DNA of 64,000 bases from Telmatobacter sp. DSM 110680 (GTDB taxonomy: Bacteria; Acidobacteriota; Terriglobia; Terriglobales; Acidobacteriaceae): contig NZ_CP121196.1 of the NCBI RefSeq assembly GCF_039994875.1, forward strand, positions 4,216,001-4,280,000, read 5' to 3'. Position numbers and translations under genes: made by a program. Positions 9,301 through 18,460 of the stretch are shown here, in pieces. Position 1 is the stretch's first letter. Every line of letters starts with the position of its first letter. A model generated the notes under the pieces. That model was not told the DNA's origin. It did no database searches and saw only the letters and a program-made list of their open reading frames with translations.

Positions 9301-10221
9301 TTTTTCGTATTCGTTTGCGGGATCGCCGAAGGTGGGAACCTGGGACTCGCTTACGATCGAAGGCCACTGCTGGGTTCCGCTTTCGCGGCGACGACGTGCT
9401 GCTTCTTCGGCGGCAGCGCGAATGCGCGCTGCGTCCGGATTGAACTGCATCCAGATGGCCAGCTCTTCCTCGTGCAGAACTTCGCCAGCCATCATCAGGA
9501 ATTTGTCCATGCTGTCGCCCAGCAACGGACGCCAGAGTTTGCGGATGAGGGCAAGCTGCTCAGCTAACGAAGCGGGAGCACCGCTGACGGGCGCACGCAG
9601 CAGGTCGAGAAGGCTGATGGCGGTCGCGCCTTCGATGGGAATCAGAGGACGGGTGGAGAAATATTGCGGCAGTTCCTGGGTTACCTGGCGGTAGACGGTC
9701 CTCTCTGCGAGAGGCTTGTCTTCGAAAAGTTCTTCAAACTGCTTGAATGCTTCGTTGCGATTGGCGGACCACAGGAGCAGCAGTTCTTCCAGGGCGGCAG
9801 CCCGGTGCGGAATGCTGCCGGTCTTGCCGTTGAGCCATTGGCGCGGCGTCTCCTGCCCGCGCATCACGGTCTGACCCGGAAAATGCTCGACAAACGTGAG
9901 CAGCATGGTGTCGAGTTCGGGCGAGCCGACACGGCCAGCGAACCAGTCGAGGGCGGCGGTCATGACTTCGGGGTCAAATTGCTCGCGATAACGCGCCATC
10001 AGGACGTGACTCGCTTCGTCGATGAGGCCCATCGCAAACAGCGCACCCGCGTGGACTGCCTGATCGGGGTACTTGCCCGCCTGGCGCACCTGGTTCATCT
10101 GGTGGGCGAAGGCGCGGCACGCCGAAACGTTGGCAAAGACCACGTTGCCGTTATAGGAAAAAAGCGACTCCGCGAAACGATACCGTTCGCGTGCCTTTCG
10201 AGAGATGTGGAACTCCATCAT
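6319..10221 (-). CDS. Giant multidomain GH13 (alpha-amylase family) protein
   Basis: About 1300 residues with no signal peptide, so probably cytoplasmic. An all-helical N-terminal part (about 1-300) is followed by a GH13 barrel: region I DMVPNHMG, the nucleophile Asp in PVIRFDAAMT (about 545), the acid/base Glu in LLLAEAFW (about 610), and region IV reading FMSNPDE instead of the usual N-H-D (about 669-671). The last 500 residues are unlike common GH13 C-domains and end in a low-complexity charged tail. Usual GH13 enzymes are 450-700 residues, so this is two to three times larger. Substrate is unknown; an alpha-glucan is likely. Start is uncertain: in-frame ATGs at 10239, 10221 and 10218 and a TTG at 10254 are possible; GGGAG lies about 11 bases before 10221. 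Confidence 0.8.
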   Translation of the reverse strand: MMEFHISRKARERYRFAESLFSYNGNVVFANVSACRAFAHQMNQVRQAGKYPDQAVHAGALFAMGLIDEASHVLMARYREQFDPEVMTAALDWFAGRVGSPELDTMLLTFVEHFPGQTVMRGQETPRQWLNGKTGSIPHRAAALEELLLLWSANRNEAFKQFEELFEDKPLAERTVYRQVTQELPQYFSTRPLIPIEGATAISLLDLLRAPVSGAPASLAEQLALIRKLWRPLLGDSMDKFLMMAGEVLHEEELAIWMQFNPDAARIRAAAEEAARRRRESGTQQWPSIVSESQVPTFGDPANEYEKFSPDTAWMPNTVLIAKSTYVWLAQLSKQYGRHIHRLDQIPDEELATLAHRGLNSLWLIGVWERSRASKTIKQLCGNQDAVASAYSLFDYKIAEDLGGESAYINLRDRCYHKGIRLASDMVPNHMGIDSPWVIEHPEWFISRPDKPYPAYSFNGPDLSHDGRVEIKIDDHYFEQTDAAVVFQRRDKWTNDTRYIYHGNDGTSFPWNDTAQLDYLNPAVREQVIQTILYVARLFPVIRFDAAMTLAKRHFHRLWFPGPGSSGAIPSRAEYSMSQAEFNQHMPHEFWREVVDRVAAEVPGTLLLAEAFWLMEGYFVRTLGMHRVYNSAFMNMMRDEKNAEYRSVIKNTLEFDPDIMKRYVNFMSNPDERTAIDQFGKGDKCFGVAALMATLPGLPMFGHGQIEGFTEKYGMEYYRPRYDETPDHWLVERHDREIAPLLKRRWVFAESHNFLLYDFFEGSGSVDENIFAYSNRTGNERALIVYNNHYGTAHGTIHNSAAYADKGTSQLRQRTIGDGLGFGGDTGAILAYRDTLTGLEYLRRANEFASRGITLQLSAYQCHVFMDWHEKWASAEKPWDRLCDQLNGRGVPSLDDALVDMELQPLYQSVHALLDQDMIRLLTDLAEHPRATAGTGTVSAALDRKVNRKRSELFNVAWTRCEAFLRVAQPAYRSRSGIQKDMTMPGLLGPAFRERLSAAMRIPVVETLFPKPWTAAARRVLPSPSPQMTATAMWGPIIAWCALETLADSIDAEKPEQVALDLFDRLRLRQPLAESFTRLGFEGETGWRAAARIKVVLLAQSKSGKEVSDAPEFVTPTLEGSEVKPADTPGPIAGDANVLGKTAKFVPIAKVPVAVAAEPIVAGLQRALWTDPDVRWLAGVHEAGGHTYLVCEPYEELLWWLQMPALLAIAGEPAPSKAELQALSEKVHSASAEADNAEYRLDALLAREKPETTSESVTKEPRTALPDKTSEQKSQDGDVPQAKVADDPTTQKDLRGNSKK

Positions 10222-10239
10222 GAGAAATCCAGCTCCCAT

Positions 10240-10625
10240 GCAAACGCCGTACAAGACGTGCAGTTGATTACTGCGGGTTTTCTTTTCCGTGGTTTACGAG
10301 CTATGCCGCCGGGACAAAACGAGGCCAGTCAGTAAAGTAACACTTCGAGGGGACAAGGTGGCAGGCAAAGGTCTGAAAGCTGAAAGACAACAATCCATGG
10401 AACGCAAATGTTGGGAACTCTCCGAAACGAGACCGAATTGCCACGACAGCGGCAAGACCGGTAAACTTATGATGCGCTTTCGTATTGTGCACGCCACCAA
10501 ATGCTGGGAGAAGTTCCAGTGAGTGGAACGCGGGTGCAAGATTTTGTGGATTGCGCTGCTTCTTGCCATGGATCGCCGGCCGCCGGGCCCCAGCGACTGC
10601 CTCGGGAAGTGGTACTACAAGCCGC
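10240..10625. other. Intergenic region before tRNA-Ser
   Basis: About 385 bases between the giant GH13 start and the tRNA. It should contain promoters for both. Short frames here have no recognisable features and no repeat was seen. Confidence 0.45.
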
Positions 10626-10717
10626 GGAGAGGTGGCAGAGCCCGGTTGAATGCACCTGACTCGAAATCAGGCATAGGGGTAACTCTATCGGGAGTTCGAA
10701 TCTCCCCCTCTCCGCCA
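10626..10717 (+). tRNA. tRNA-Ser (anticodon CGA)
   Basis: 92 bases fold as a class II tRNA: acceptor GGAGAGG (10626-10632) pairs with CCTCTCC (10707-10713), followed by G and an encoded CCA (10715-10717). The anticodon stem CCTGA/TCAGG encloses loop CTCGAAA, giving anticodon CGA for UCG codons. A long variable arm and the T-loop TTCGAAT are present. Confidence 0.97.
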
Positions 10718-10960
10718 TAATTCACTGACGACTATTTAGACTGGATGTCGGTGTAAATATAAGAAACTACGATTCCATCTTGAGAGTCCTCACCGGAATC
10801 GATGAGCTTGGTAAATCACCAGTCCGGGCCGATAGGGATGCGACGAGAGCCAAAAAGGAAGAGCGCAAACGAGCTTGCGTGGTTTAAACATTCCTGCTAT
10901 CCCTGAGTGACAGACAAGAGCCGGCGCGAATCTACGGGATCAGACCCCTACGATGCGGGG

Positions 10961-11713
10961 TTACTCCCAGCGAAAGATCCTGGAAGACAGAGCTGTGCAC
11001 AAAATAAAGAATATGACCATCGCGGCGACATCGCTCGTGTGGGTAGACCAGCCTTCGCCATTCCAAATCCCTTTCAGCAAGCTGACGGCGTAGGTGAGCG
11101 GCAGGGCGCGTGCGACAGTGTTAAGCGCGGGCGGAAGAACGGAAAGCGGCACAAACAATCCCGATATCGCGATCATTGGATACAGAATGAGCGCACCGAT
11201 CGGCTGCGCAAAGCGTGCCGTGGGAACAATGCTGGCGATGATGAAGCCAACCGAAAGAATGCTGCAGGTACTGATCATGAGCGCCGCGGTGAAGGATAGC
11301 CATGGAACGTGTGCGCCAGGAGGAAAGTAATGTCTGCCTGCCAGGACCATCAGAATAAGCGTCGCCGCCGTGAGCATGAGTTTCACAATCACGTGGGCTG
11401 CCAGAATGGTGTACGGGCGCAAAGGAGTGGCCCTGAGACGTTTAAGGATGCCGCTTTCGCGATAGATGGAGATGATGGTGACCATCGAGAGCACGGCGCT
11501 GATGACGATGAGAAGTGATACGAAGACCGGGATCCCGGCACCGGAAAGTCCACCACCCGGTATGGAAGAAGGCCCTACCCGGTGGTAAGTAATGCGACGC
11601 AGCACCATGAAGATCAGCACGGGAAAAAGAACAGTTCCCATGGCGCCAAGCGGTTCGCGCATGAATACTTTCATTTCGATCCAGATCAGTTTCGACAGTC
11701 CACGAAGCATCAT
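10961..11713 (-). CDS. ABC-2 type transporter permease
   Basis: 250 residues, hydrophobic with about six membrane helices (around 22-40, 57-80, 105-130, 138-160, 170-190 and a C-terminal one), as in ABC-2 permeases of the DrrB/YadH kind. It starts nine bases after the stop of the ATPase gene, so the two make one exporter. Cargo cannot be told from sequence; drugs, lipids or polysaccharides are typical. Confidence 0.88.
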   Translation of the reverse strand: MMLRGLSKLIWIEMKVFMREPLGAMGTVLFPVLIFMVLRRITYHRVGPSSIPGGGLSGAGIPVFVSLLIVISAVLSMVTIISIYRESGILKRLRATPLRPYTILAAHVIVKLMLTAATLILMVLAGRHYFPPGAHVPWLSFTAALMISTCSILSVGFIIASIVPTARFAQPIGALILYPMIAISGLFVPLSVLPPALNTVARALPLTYAVSLLKGIWNGEGWSTHTSDVAAMVIFFILCTALSSRIFRWE

Positions 11714-11722
11714 GTCTTTTCC

Positions 11723-12640
11723 CTACTCGCGTATTGAATGGCCGGTGAGCTTTAGAAAGACGTCCTCAAGGTTGGGGAGAATGGTTCGGAAATCCGTAAC
11801 GCGAATCTGATTGTCCGAAAGGCAATGAATCACTTCGGTGACAAAGTCGTCTCCAGTGCCGCTGATCGTGTAGCGTTTGCCATTGCAACTTACCGACTCT
11901 ACTCCGGGGATCTGCTGAAAGCGCTGCTGCGCCTGGACGTTGTCTGTATCCATGACGACCGTTCTCTGCGGACAATGACGAGCTACGATCTTCTCCGGCG
12001 TGTCTATCTCGATGATCCGGCCATGTTCCATGATGGCGACGCGGTCGCAGAGTCGTTCGGCTTCTTCCATTAGGTGCGTGGTGAGGAAGACCGTCTTGCC
12101 GCGGTCGCGGATGCCGCGAACCAAGTCCCAGATGGCTCGACGGGCCTGTGGATCAAGGCCGGTTGTCAACTCGTCGAGAAACACCACTTCAGGATCGTTG
12201 ATCAATGCCAGTGCGATGAACAGCCGTTGTTTCTGGCCCCCGGAGAGATCCATAAACCAGGAGTTGCGCTTGTCGGCGAGACCTAACTGTTCGAGCAGGC
12301 GTTCGCCATCGACGGCTTTCTTGCGATAGAGCGACGCCCAGAGGTCGACCGCTTCCCAGACTTTGATTCTTTTCTGTAGCTGCGCCTGTTGAAGTTGAAC
12401 GCCAATGCGCTCCTGGAGCATGTAGGCCTGGCGGACGGGATCGAGACCGAGGACGGCGATAGTGCCGCGGTCAGGCTTGCGAACCCCTTCGACACATTCC
12501 ATGGTGGTGGTTTTTCCCGCGCCATTGGGGCCGATTAGACCGAAGATTTCTCCTTCGTTAACGACGAAAGACGCTTCCTCGACGGCTATGGTCGTGCCGT
12601 AGGCCTTTCGGATGCCGGAAACCTGAATGACTGGATGCAT
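11723..12640 (-). CDS. ABC transporter ATP-binding protein (CcmA/DrrA-like)
   Basis: 305 residues. Walker A GPNGAGKTT at about 37-45, Q-loop region GVQLQQ, signature LSGGQKQR, Walker B VVFLDELTTGLDP and switch histidine in TTHLMEE, followed by the C-terminal extension typical of DrrA-like exporters (about 230-305). It powers the adjacent ABC-2 permease. The gene is divergent from the GH92 gene; the interval of about 190 bases to the GH92 start chosen here holds both promoters. Confidence 0.93.
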   Translation of the reverse strand: MHPVIQVSGIRKAYGTTIAVEEASFVVNEGEIFGLIGPNGAGKTTTMECVEGVRKPDRGTIAVLGLDPVRQAYMLQERIGVQLQQAQLQKRIKVWEAVDLWASLYRKKAVDGERLLEQLGLADKRNSWFMDLSGGQKQRLFIALALINDPEVVFLDELTTGLDPQARRAIWDLVRGIRDRGKTVFLTTHLMEEAERLCDRVAIMEHGRIIEIDTPEKIVARHCPQRTVVMDTDNVQAQQRFQQIPGVESVSCNGKRYTISGTGDDFVTEVIHCLSDNQIRVTDFRTILPNLEDVFLKLTGHSIRE

Positions 12641-12827
12641 GGGGGCTTTTGAATTGCAGCGGTGGGGTAGCCTGTTCGGAGTTTATCTCAGCGAGTTGCG
12701 GCGGAAGCTAATCGCGCCTACGAATCGTAGAGCGAAGAGCGCAACGAGTGCGGAAATCGTCCGCACAGATGAGGCTTCGGCTATGCTGGATCCTGCTCAA
12801 GAAACAGGGTTGAACGGAGAGATCCAT

Positions 12828-15092
12828 ATGGTGTTGAGGGACGGAATCGACATGATGACAGGGCTCCGCAATACGGTCACAAAAGGTTGGTATAAACAAT
12901 TTGCGGTTGTGCTGAAGGTCACGCTCACCGTCATCCTGGCAACGGCTGCGATGCTAGCGCCTGCGCAGGTGGAATACGTTGATCCGACGATTGGAAATGT
13001 CGGCGTTCTTCTTGTGCCTACACGTCCGGCGGTGTACATGCCCAACAGCATGATCCGGGTGTACCCGATTCGATCAGATGCAATGGATGACCAGATCGAG
13101 TCGTTTCCGCTGACGATCAACTCTCATCGGATTCAAGAATTGTTCAGCCTGATGCCTGGGGAGAGCGGAAAGGCCGCCACGTGGGACCAGGAGGTGACGA
13201 CGCCGTATTACTACTCCGTGCGACTGGGCGATTCGCGTATTCAAACGGAGTTTTCGACGACAGAGCGTTGCGGCTATTTTCGCATGACTTTTCCAGCGGG
13301 CCATGCTTCGTTGATGCTTGCGAATCGTCTTACTGGAAGTTTGCACATGGAAGGAGCAGTCGCAGTTACCGGCGAAGAACGCTTTAATGATATGGCGGCT
13401 TATGTTTATGGGGAATTTCGGGAACCAGTGCAAACCAAGACAGAGACGATAGAAGATAAGTCGCGGCTGATCGTTTCAAGCAGTTCCAAGGTGATGGAGT
13501 TCCGCTACGGCATTTCGTTCATCAGCGTCGAGCAGGCAAAGAGAAATCTTGCACGGGAGATCCCAGAGTGGGGCCTTGAAAGCGTCAAGGAAGCTGGAAA
13601 GAAACGATGGAACGAGACGCTTGGCCAGATCGCGGTTGAAGGCGGGACGGAGGCGCAACGCAAGGTTTTCTACACCGCACTTTACCGCTGCTTCGAACGC
13701 ATGATTAACATCACCGAGGATGGGCACTATTACAGCGCTTTCGATCATAAGGTGCATGAAGATGCGCGGCCGTTCTATGTCGACAACTGGCTTTGGGATA
13801 CGTACAGAGCGCTCGAGCCGCTGCAGACGCTGCTGAATCCAGAGATGGAAGCGGACAAGATCCAGTCGTATGTGCGCATGTACCAGCAATCGGGCGTGAT
13901 GCCTACGTTCGCAATTCTCACAGGAAACTACGCATGTATGAACGGCAATCATGCTGCGCCGTGGCTTGCGGATGCATGGTTCAAGGGGGTGCGTAATTTC
14001 GATTTGCCGACGGCTTATGCGGGCGTGCGCAAGCGTTCGCTGGAGATGACGCTGCTTCCGTGGCGCCTCGGGCCGAAAAGTCCGTTGGATGATTTTTATA
14101 ACGAGCACGGATATATGCCGGCGTTGCGGCACGGCGAGAAAGAGACGTTCCCGCAGGTGCATCCTTTCGAAAAGCGTCAGCCGGTTCCGGTCACGCTTGA
14201 AAACAGTTTCGACGACTGGAATATTGCGCAACTCGCTCGGGAATTAAAGAAACCGGGCGATGAGCAGCTATTTCTAAAGCGGGCTGCGAATTTCAAAAAT
14301 TTATTTCGCGCCGACAAGGGAATGATGTGGCCGAAGGACGCCGAGGGAAAGTGGATTGAGCCACTTGATCCGAAGTTCGACGGCGGAATGGGCGGCCGCG
14401 ATTACTACGACGAAAATAATGGGTACACCTACACCTGGGATGTGCCGCATGATTTTGGCGGATTGATCGAGTTGATGGGTGGGACGACGAACGCAGAAAA
14501 AAATCTGGATCAACTCTTTCGCGAGCCGCTGGACCGATCGAAATATGAGTTTCAGGCGAAGTTTCCGGATTCCACATCGATGGTCGGACAGTTTTCAATG
14601 GGAAATGAACCGAGCTTCGACATTCCGTACATCTATAACCGGCTCGGCGCTCCATGGAAGACGCAGAAGCGCGTGCGCATGCTGCTGGAGTCGTTCTTCA
14701 CCGATGAGCTAGAGGGGATTCCGGGGGACGAGGACGGCGGCGGCATGAGTGCATTCGCAGTTTTTTCTATGCTTGGCTTCTATCCAGTCACGCCCGGCAT
14801 TCCGGTTTATGACATTGGCAGTCCAGTGTTCGATAAGGCTACGATTCACCTGAAAAATGGAAAGGACGTTGTGATCGTCGCTCGTAACAATTCGCGCAGC
14901 AATAAGTATGTGCAAAGCATTCGACTCAATGGCCGTCCCCTTGAACAGGTGTGGTTTCGGCATGCAGAGATCGCGAATGGCGGAACGCTGGAACTGGTGA
15001 TGGGTGATGCGCCCAATACTTCTCTTGGCTCGATGCCATCACAGTTTCCGCCAGCATCTGCTGCAGTGTTGCCGGAGCAATACATCCAATAG
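12828..15092 (+). CDS. GH92 family alpha-mannosidase, exported
   Basis: About 754 residues from this start. A hydrophobic segment near residue 25-45 ending at APAQ looks like a signal peptide, so the enzyme probably acts in the periplasm or outside. Characteristic GH92 features: VDPTIGN at the N-terminus, GNEPSFDIPYIYN, and a C-terminal GDEDGGGMSAFAVFSMLGF. GH92 enzymes are calcium-dependent exo-mannosidases, mostly alpha-1,2. The ATG at 12828 has GGAGA seven bases upstream (12816-12820); the frame is open to 12627 but that extension overlaps the divergent ATPase gene and lacks signal-like features. Confidence 0.9.
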   Translation: MVLRDGIDMMTGLRNTVTKGWYKQFAVVLKVTLTVILATAAMLAPAQVEYVDPTIGNVGVLLVPTRPAVYMPNSMIRVYPIRSDAMDDQIESFPLTINSHRIQELFSLMPGESGKAATWDQEVTTPYYYSVRLGDSRIQTEFSTTERCGYFRMTFPAGHASLMLANRLTGSLHMEGAVAVTGEERFNDMAAYVYGEFREPVQTKTETIEDKSRLIVSSSSKVMEFRYGISFISVEQAKRNLAREIPEWGLESVKEAGKKRWNETLGQIAVEGGTEAQRKVFYTALYRCFERMINITEDGHYYSAFDHKVHEDARPFYVDNWLWDTYRALEPLQTLLNPEMEADKIQSYVRMYQQSGVMPTFAILTGNYACMNGNHAAPWLADAWFKGVRNFDLPTAYAGVRKRSLEMTLLPWRLGPKSPLDDFYNEHGYMPALRHGEKETFPQVHPFEKRQPVPVTLENSFDDWNIAQLARELKKPGDEQLFLKRAANFKNLFRADKGMMWPKDAEGKWIEPLDPKFDGGMGGRDYYDENNGYTYTWDVPHDFGGLIELMGGTTNAEKNLDQLFREPLDRSKYEFQAKFPDSTSMVGQFSMGNEPSFDIPYIYNRLGAPWKTQKRVRMLLESFFTDELEGIPGDEDGGGMSAFAVFSMLGFYPVTPGIPVYDIGSPVFDKATIHLKNGKDVVIVARNNSRSNKYVQSIRLNGRPLEQVWFRHAEIANGGTLELVMGDAPNTSLGSMPSQFPPASAAVLPEQYIQ

Positions 15093-15120
15093 CGCTGATA
15101 ACAGCTTGCGCGGTCCTCGT

Positions 15121-16032
15121 TTAGATTTTGCCGGGCTGTTTTGTTCGACGTGCGCGGCCGGTCTGGATGGTGTCGGTCTTTGGCTTCTTTTCGGTTACGG
15201 CTTTGTCGAGTAGGTGGCCGATTGCGTCGAAACTTGCTTGCGGTCCGGTCCAGCGTAGACGGTCCACGTTGTCAAAGAGAGGGATGTCTGTCCTTAGTGT
15301 CGCGAGCTTCCTGAAGAGAAGCGCGAGGTCTCGTTCACGTTCCAGCGTTGATGCCAGCGAAGCCGAGTTCAGCACATTTACATGCCAGTCGTGAGACGCC
15401 GCCGGGATGGACTCGATGTGGCCAAACCGGGACAATACAGCCGCAGAGGACTTTGCTCCCCAGCCAGGAAGACCCGGATAGCCGTCTGCCGAATCGCCAA
15501 CCAGCGCGAGATAGTCCGGAATCGATGCGGGAGAGACGCCGAATTTGGCTACAACGCCCGCTTCATCGATAACAACTTTCGTGCGCCGAACTAACTGGAC
15601 CACGTGCGATCCTTGCACGCATTGGGCCAGGTCCTTGTCTGGAGTACAGATGACCACCTGCTCGACACGAGAGTCTTTAGTGGCAAGTGCTGCGGCTGCG
15701 GCGAGAGCGTCGTCGGCTTCAAACTCCACCATCGGCCACACAACGATGCCCGCTGCGGCGAGGACTTCTTCGAGGATCGGAAACTGGGACAGCAGATCAG
15801 GTTCGACGCCTTCCCCGGTCTTGTATCCGGCCCAAAGGTTGTTGCGAAACGACTCGATTACGTGATCGGTGGCAACGCCAATGTGGGTAACACCTTCGCG
15901 CATCATGCCCAGAAGCGATGCAAGCACGCCGCGGACGGCTCCAACTTCGCGGCCCTGTGCATCGCGGGCCTTTGGCATGGCAAAGTAGTGCCGAAAGAGT
16001 TCGTACGTTCCGTCAACCAGATAGACTTTCAA
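15121..16032 (-). CDS. 5'-3' exonuclease (DNA polymerase I N-terminal-like domain)
   Basis: About 303 residues matching the stand-alone flap/5'-3' exonuclease family: YLVDGTYELFRHYF at the N-terminus, FEADDALAAAA and CTPDKDLAQ metal-binding acidic motifs, and the helix-hairpin-helix segment with DYLALVGDSADGYPGLPGWGAKSSA. It acts on 5' ends or flaps in repair or replication. A TTG start at 16032 fits best because GGAG lies seven bases upstream and the product begins MKVYLVDGT; a TTG at 16047 is the longer option. It converges on the GH92 gene. Confidence 0.9.
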   Translation of the reverse strand: MKVYLVDGTYELFRHYFAMPKARDAQGREVGAVRGVLASLLGMMREGVTHIGVATDHVIESFRNNLWAGYKTGEGVEPDLLSQFPILEEVLAAAGIVVWPMVEFEADDALAAAAALATKDSRVEQVVICTPDKDLAQCVQGSHVVQLVRRTKVVIDEAGVVAKFGVSPASIPDYLALVGDSADGYPGLPGWGAKSSAAVLSRFGHIESIPAASHDWHVNVLNSASLASTLERERDLALLFRKLATLRTDIPLFDNVDRLRWTGPQASFDAIGHLLDKAVTEKKPKTDTIQTGRARRTKQPGKI

Positions 16033-16102
16033 CAGGAAGCTCCGCAAACATCATAGGAATAACTGCAATCCTAACTTTCGTCCCTGGTTCGTAGGTATCT
16101 GT

Positions 16103-18349
16103 TCATTTGGAAATGGTGAACTTCGCAGAGAGAGTTGCATCCGAAGAGCCTCCCGCGAATACCGTGTAGCTGCCCGGCTCCACGACCCATTGATGATTGC
16201 GGGCCCACACCGCAAGGTCATCGCGCTTCAGATGGAATTCCAGCTGCCTTGATTCGCCCGGCTTGAGATGGACACGAGAAAAACCTTTCAGCGCTCGGTC
16301 CGCCACCTCAACGCTGCTCACGTCATGATGCAGGTACAACTGCGCGACCTCGTCGCCTTCCCTGTTTCCGGTATTGGTCACAGTCACGTGCACGACAAGG
16401 TCTTCCCTGCTCCCGGATGTCGGCGTTTGTACAGACAACTGGCTGTATTCGAAACTCGTAAAGCTGAGGCCAAATCCGAAGGGAAACTGGGGCTTTCGAT
16501 CCCCATCCACATACTTATTGGTTTTCGATGGATCGAAATTGTAGAAGTCTGGGAGTTGACCGAGGCTTCGTGGAAAGGTGATGGTGAGCTTTCCGCCCGG
16601 ATTGTTGTCGCCGAAGAGGGTTTCTGCGACGGCCTGACCACCATATTCGCCGGGGTACCAGGCTTCCAGGATCGCGGGGACATGTTCAGCCGCCCACGGG
16701 ATGGTGAGGGGGCGACCGTTTTGCAGGACGAGAACTACGGGCTTGCCGGTTGCAATAATCGCTTCAAGCAGCGGCTGCTGATTTCCGGGAAGATCCAGAC
16801 TCTGCCTGTCGAATCCTTCTCCGGAGATTCCCTGATACTCGCCCAAAGCAAGGATGGCGATCTCGGATTCCTTAGCGGCCTCTACGGCTCTTTGAATGTC
16901 GGAGCCGTCGTTTACCACCAGTGTGGCGCTGGGAAGGATTGAACGCAAACCGTCGGCAATACTAATGCGTTGTCCGTTCTTCTCGTCTTCGTAATCCCCA
17001 TAGCGAGCAATGGCGGCATTCGGGCCGATCAAGGCAACTCGTTTCACCGTCTTTGATAGCGGCAAAAGATGGCCATCGTTTTTCAGGAGTGTCATTGATT
17101 CGCGTGCCGACTGCAGAGAAATTGCCAGATGTTCTTTGCTGCGCTTCGTACGAGCAGTCAGCGATGTATCTACGTAAGGGTGATCGAAGAGCCCGAGTGC
17201 GAACTTGGCGCGAAGTACGGAAGAAACTGCGCGATCCAATGCTTCGGGTCGGAGTGTGTGGTCCTCACATCCGGAGATGATTGCGTTCTGAAATTCCTCG
17301 TGGCTGAAATCATAGAACTGCATATCAACGCCGGCATTGATCGCCTGCACGATAGCATCCTTGGCATTCGCGGCGGTGTGGTGATCCTCCCACAGACGCC
17401 GGATCGCGCCGAGGTCGGAAAGCACGAACCCTTTGAATCCGCACTCTCCGCGCAGAATGGTAGTGAAGATATCGGGATCGGATGCGACTGGAACGCCGTC
17501 TATTTCGTGATATGCCGCCATCACTCCCATCGCGTGGCCCTCCTGAATTGCAGGCTCGAACGACTTCAGCATGATCGTGCGAAGTTCCCGTTCGCCGATG
17601 TGCACCGGAGAAGTATTAAGCCCACTTTCGGGAGAGCCGTGACCCACGAAGTGCTTCGGCTCCGCAATGACGGAATGGTCGCTGCTTAGCGATTCGCCCT
17701 GGGCGCCTTGAACATAGGCCAGCCCCAGTATTCCTGTGAGGTATGGATCTTCGCCGAAGTCTTCTTCAACGCGGCCCCATCGTGGTTCCCGTGCCACGTC
17801 GAGCACCGGGGCAAGCACCATATCCACGCCCGCTGCGCGCATCTCGGCCGCAATTGCTGCTGCGGTGCTGTGCGCCAGTGCGGGGTCCCAGGTGGCAGCA
17901 AGATTGATGGGAGCGGGAAAGACGGTGCCGTCGTTGTATCCATGCAGGCCTTCTTCAATGAAGAGAGCAGGGATGCCGAGCCTTGAGTGCTCGATTGTCC
18001 AGCGCTGAATTTCATTCGAGAATTCGGCACTGGGATAGAGATCGTGCACGCTGCCCACTCCCAACAATCCGAACAGTTTTTCGGCATTGTGGGTTTGGAA
18101 TTTTGCCTCCGGCGCGACATGTGTCTTGTCGAGAGCCTTATCAACGAGGTCCGGCACGCCGGCGTACATGTCGAGTTGGCGCGCCTTTTCTTCGACAGTC
18201 ATCCGCTTGATCAAGTCGCGCACACGATCGTCGATGGGGAGCGTTGGTTGCTTATAGGGCGCCGTGTCATTTGAAACACGCGCTGATTGCTGGGCCAGCA
18301 TAGCAACTGGAAGGCATAGAAACAAGTGAACGAGAATTTGAGGTCTCAT
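16103..18349 (-). CDS. GH3 family beta-glucosidase / beta-xylosidase, exported
   Basis: About 748 residues. A signal peptide (LVHLFLCLPVAMLAQQ) leads into the GH3 N-domain with KHFVGHG and the nucleophile Asp in FVLSDLGAI, a GH3 C-domain with LKNDGHLLPL, and a C-terminal fibronectin-III-like domain ending TISK. GH3 exo-enzymes release glucose or xylose from beta-linked oligosaccharides; which one cannot be decided. It lies about 110 bases after an Oar-type receptor on the same strand, but a strong terminator separates them, so it probably has its own promoter. No clear ribosome site precedes the ATG at 18349; the frame is open to 18400. Confidence 0.9.
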   Translation of the reverse strand: MRPQILVHLFLCLPVAMLAQQSARVSNDTAPYKQPTLPIDDRVRDLIKRMTVEEKARQLDMYAGVPDLVDKALDKTHVAPEAKFQTHNAEKLFGLLGVGSVHDLYPSAEFSNEIQRWTIEHSRLGIPALFIEEGLHGYNDGTVFPAPINLAATWDPALAHSTAAAIAAEMRAAGVDMVLAPVLDVAREPRWGRVEEDFGEDPYLTGILGLAYVQGAQGESLSSDHSVIAEPKHFVGHGSPESGLNTSPVHIGERELRTIMLKSFEPAIQEGHAMGVMAAYHEIDGVPVASDPDIFTTILRGECGFKGFVLSDLGAIRRLWEDHHTAANAKDAIVQAINAGVDMQFYDFSHEEFQNAIISGCEDHTLRPEALDRAVSSVLRAKFALGLFDHPYVDTSLTARTKRSKEHLAISLQSARESMTLLKNDGHLLPLSKTVKRVALIGPNAAIARYGDYEDEKNGQRISIADGLRSILPSATLVVNDGSDIQRAVEAAKESEIAILALGEYQGISGEGFDRQSLDLPGNQQPLLEAIIATGKPVVLVLQNGRPLTIPWAAEHVPAILEAWYPGEYGGQAVAETLFGDNNPGGKLTITFPRSLGQLPDFYNFDPSKTNKYVDGDRKPQFPFGFGLSFTSFEYSQLSVQTPTSGSREDLVVHVTVTNTGNREGDEVAQLYLHHDVSSVEVADRALKGFSRVHLKPGESRQLEFHLKRDDLAVWARNHQWVVEPGSYTVFAGGSSDATLSAKFTISK

Positions 18350-18414
18350 GGAGATTCTATGAACAGTAACATTTTGGATACGATGTTTCGAACCCGCCAC
18401 TCTCCCACAAAGGA

Positions 18415-18444
18415 AAAGGCCGGGAGAATAGTCTCCCGGCCTTT
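18415..18444 (-). terminator. Rho-independent terminator of the first Oar-type receptor
   Basis: A perfect 13-bp stem (18415-18427 with 18432-18444), loop ATAG, flanked by AAA/TTT. It lies right after the receptor stop codon at 18461. Because it is symmetric it may work in both directions. Confidence 0.85.
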
Positions 18445-18460
18445 CAGGTTGAGGTGAGGT

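Noticed and set aside
6446..10335. Many long plus-strand frames opposite the giant GH13 gene
   Set aside because: They are antisense shadows in GC-rich coding sequence; none has recognisable motifs and the minus-strand frame has clear GH13 residues.
10626..10960. Possible integration site at the tRNA-Ser 3' end
   Set aside because: No integrase, no repeat of the tRNA end and no mobile genes were seen.
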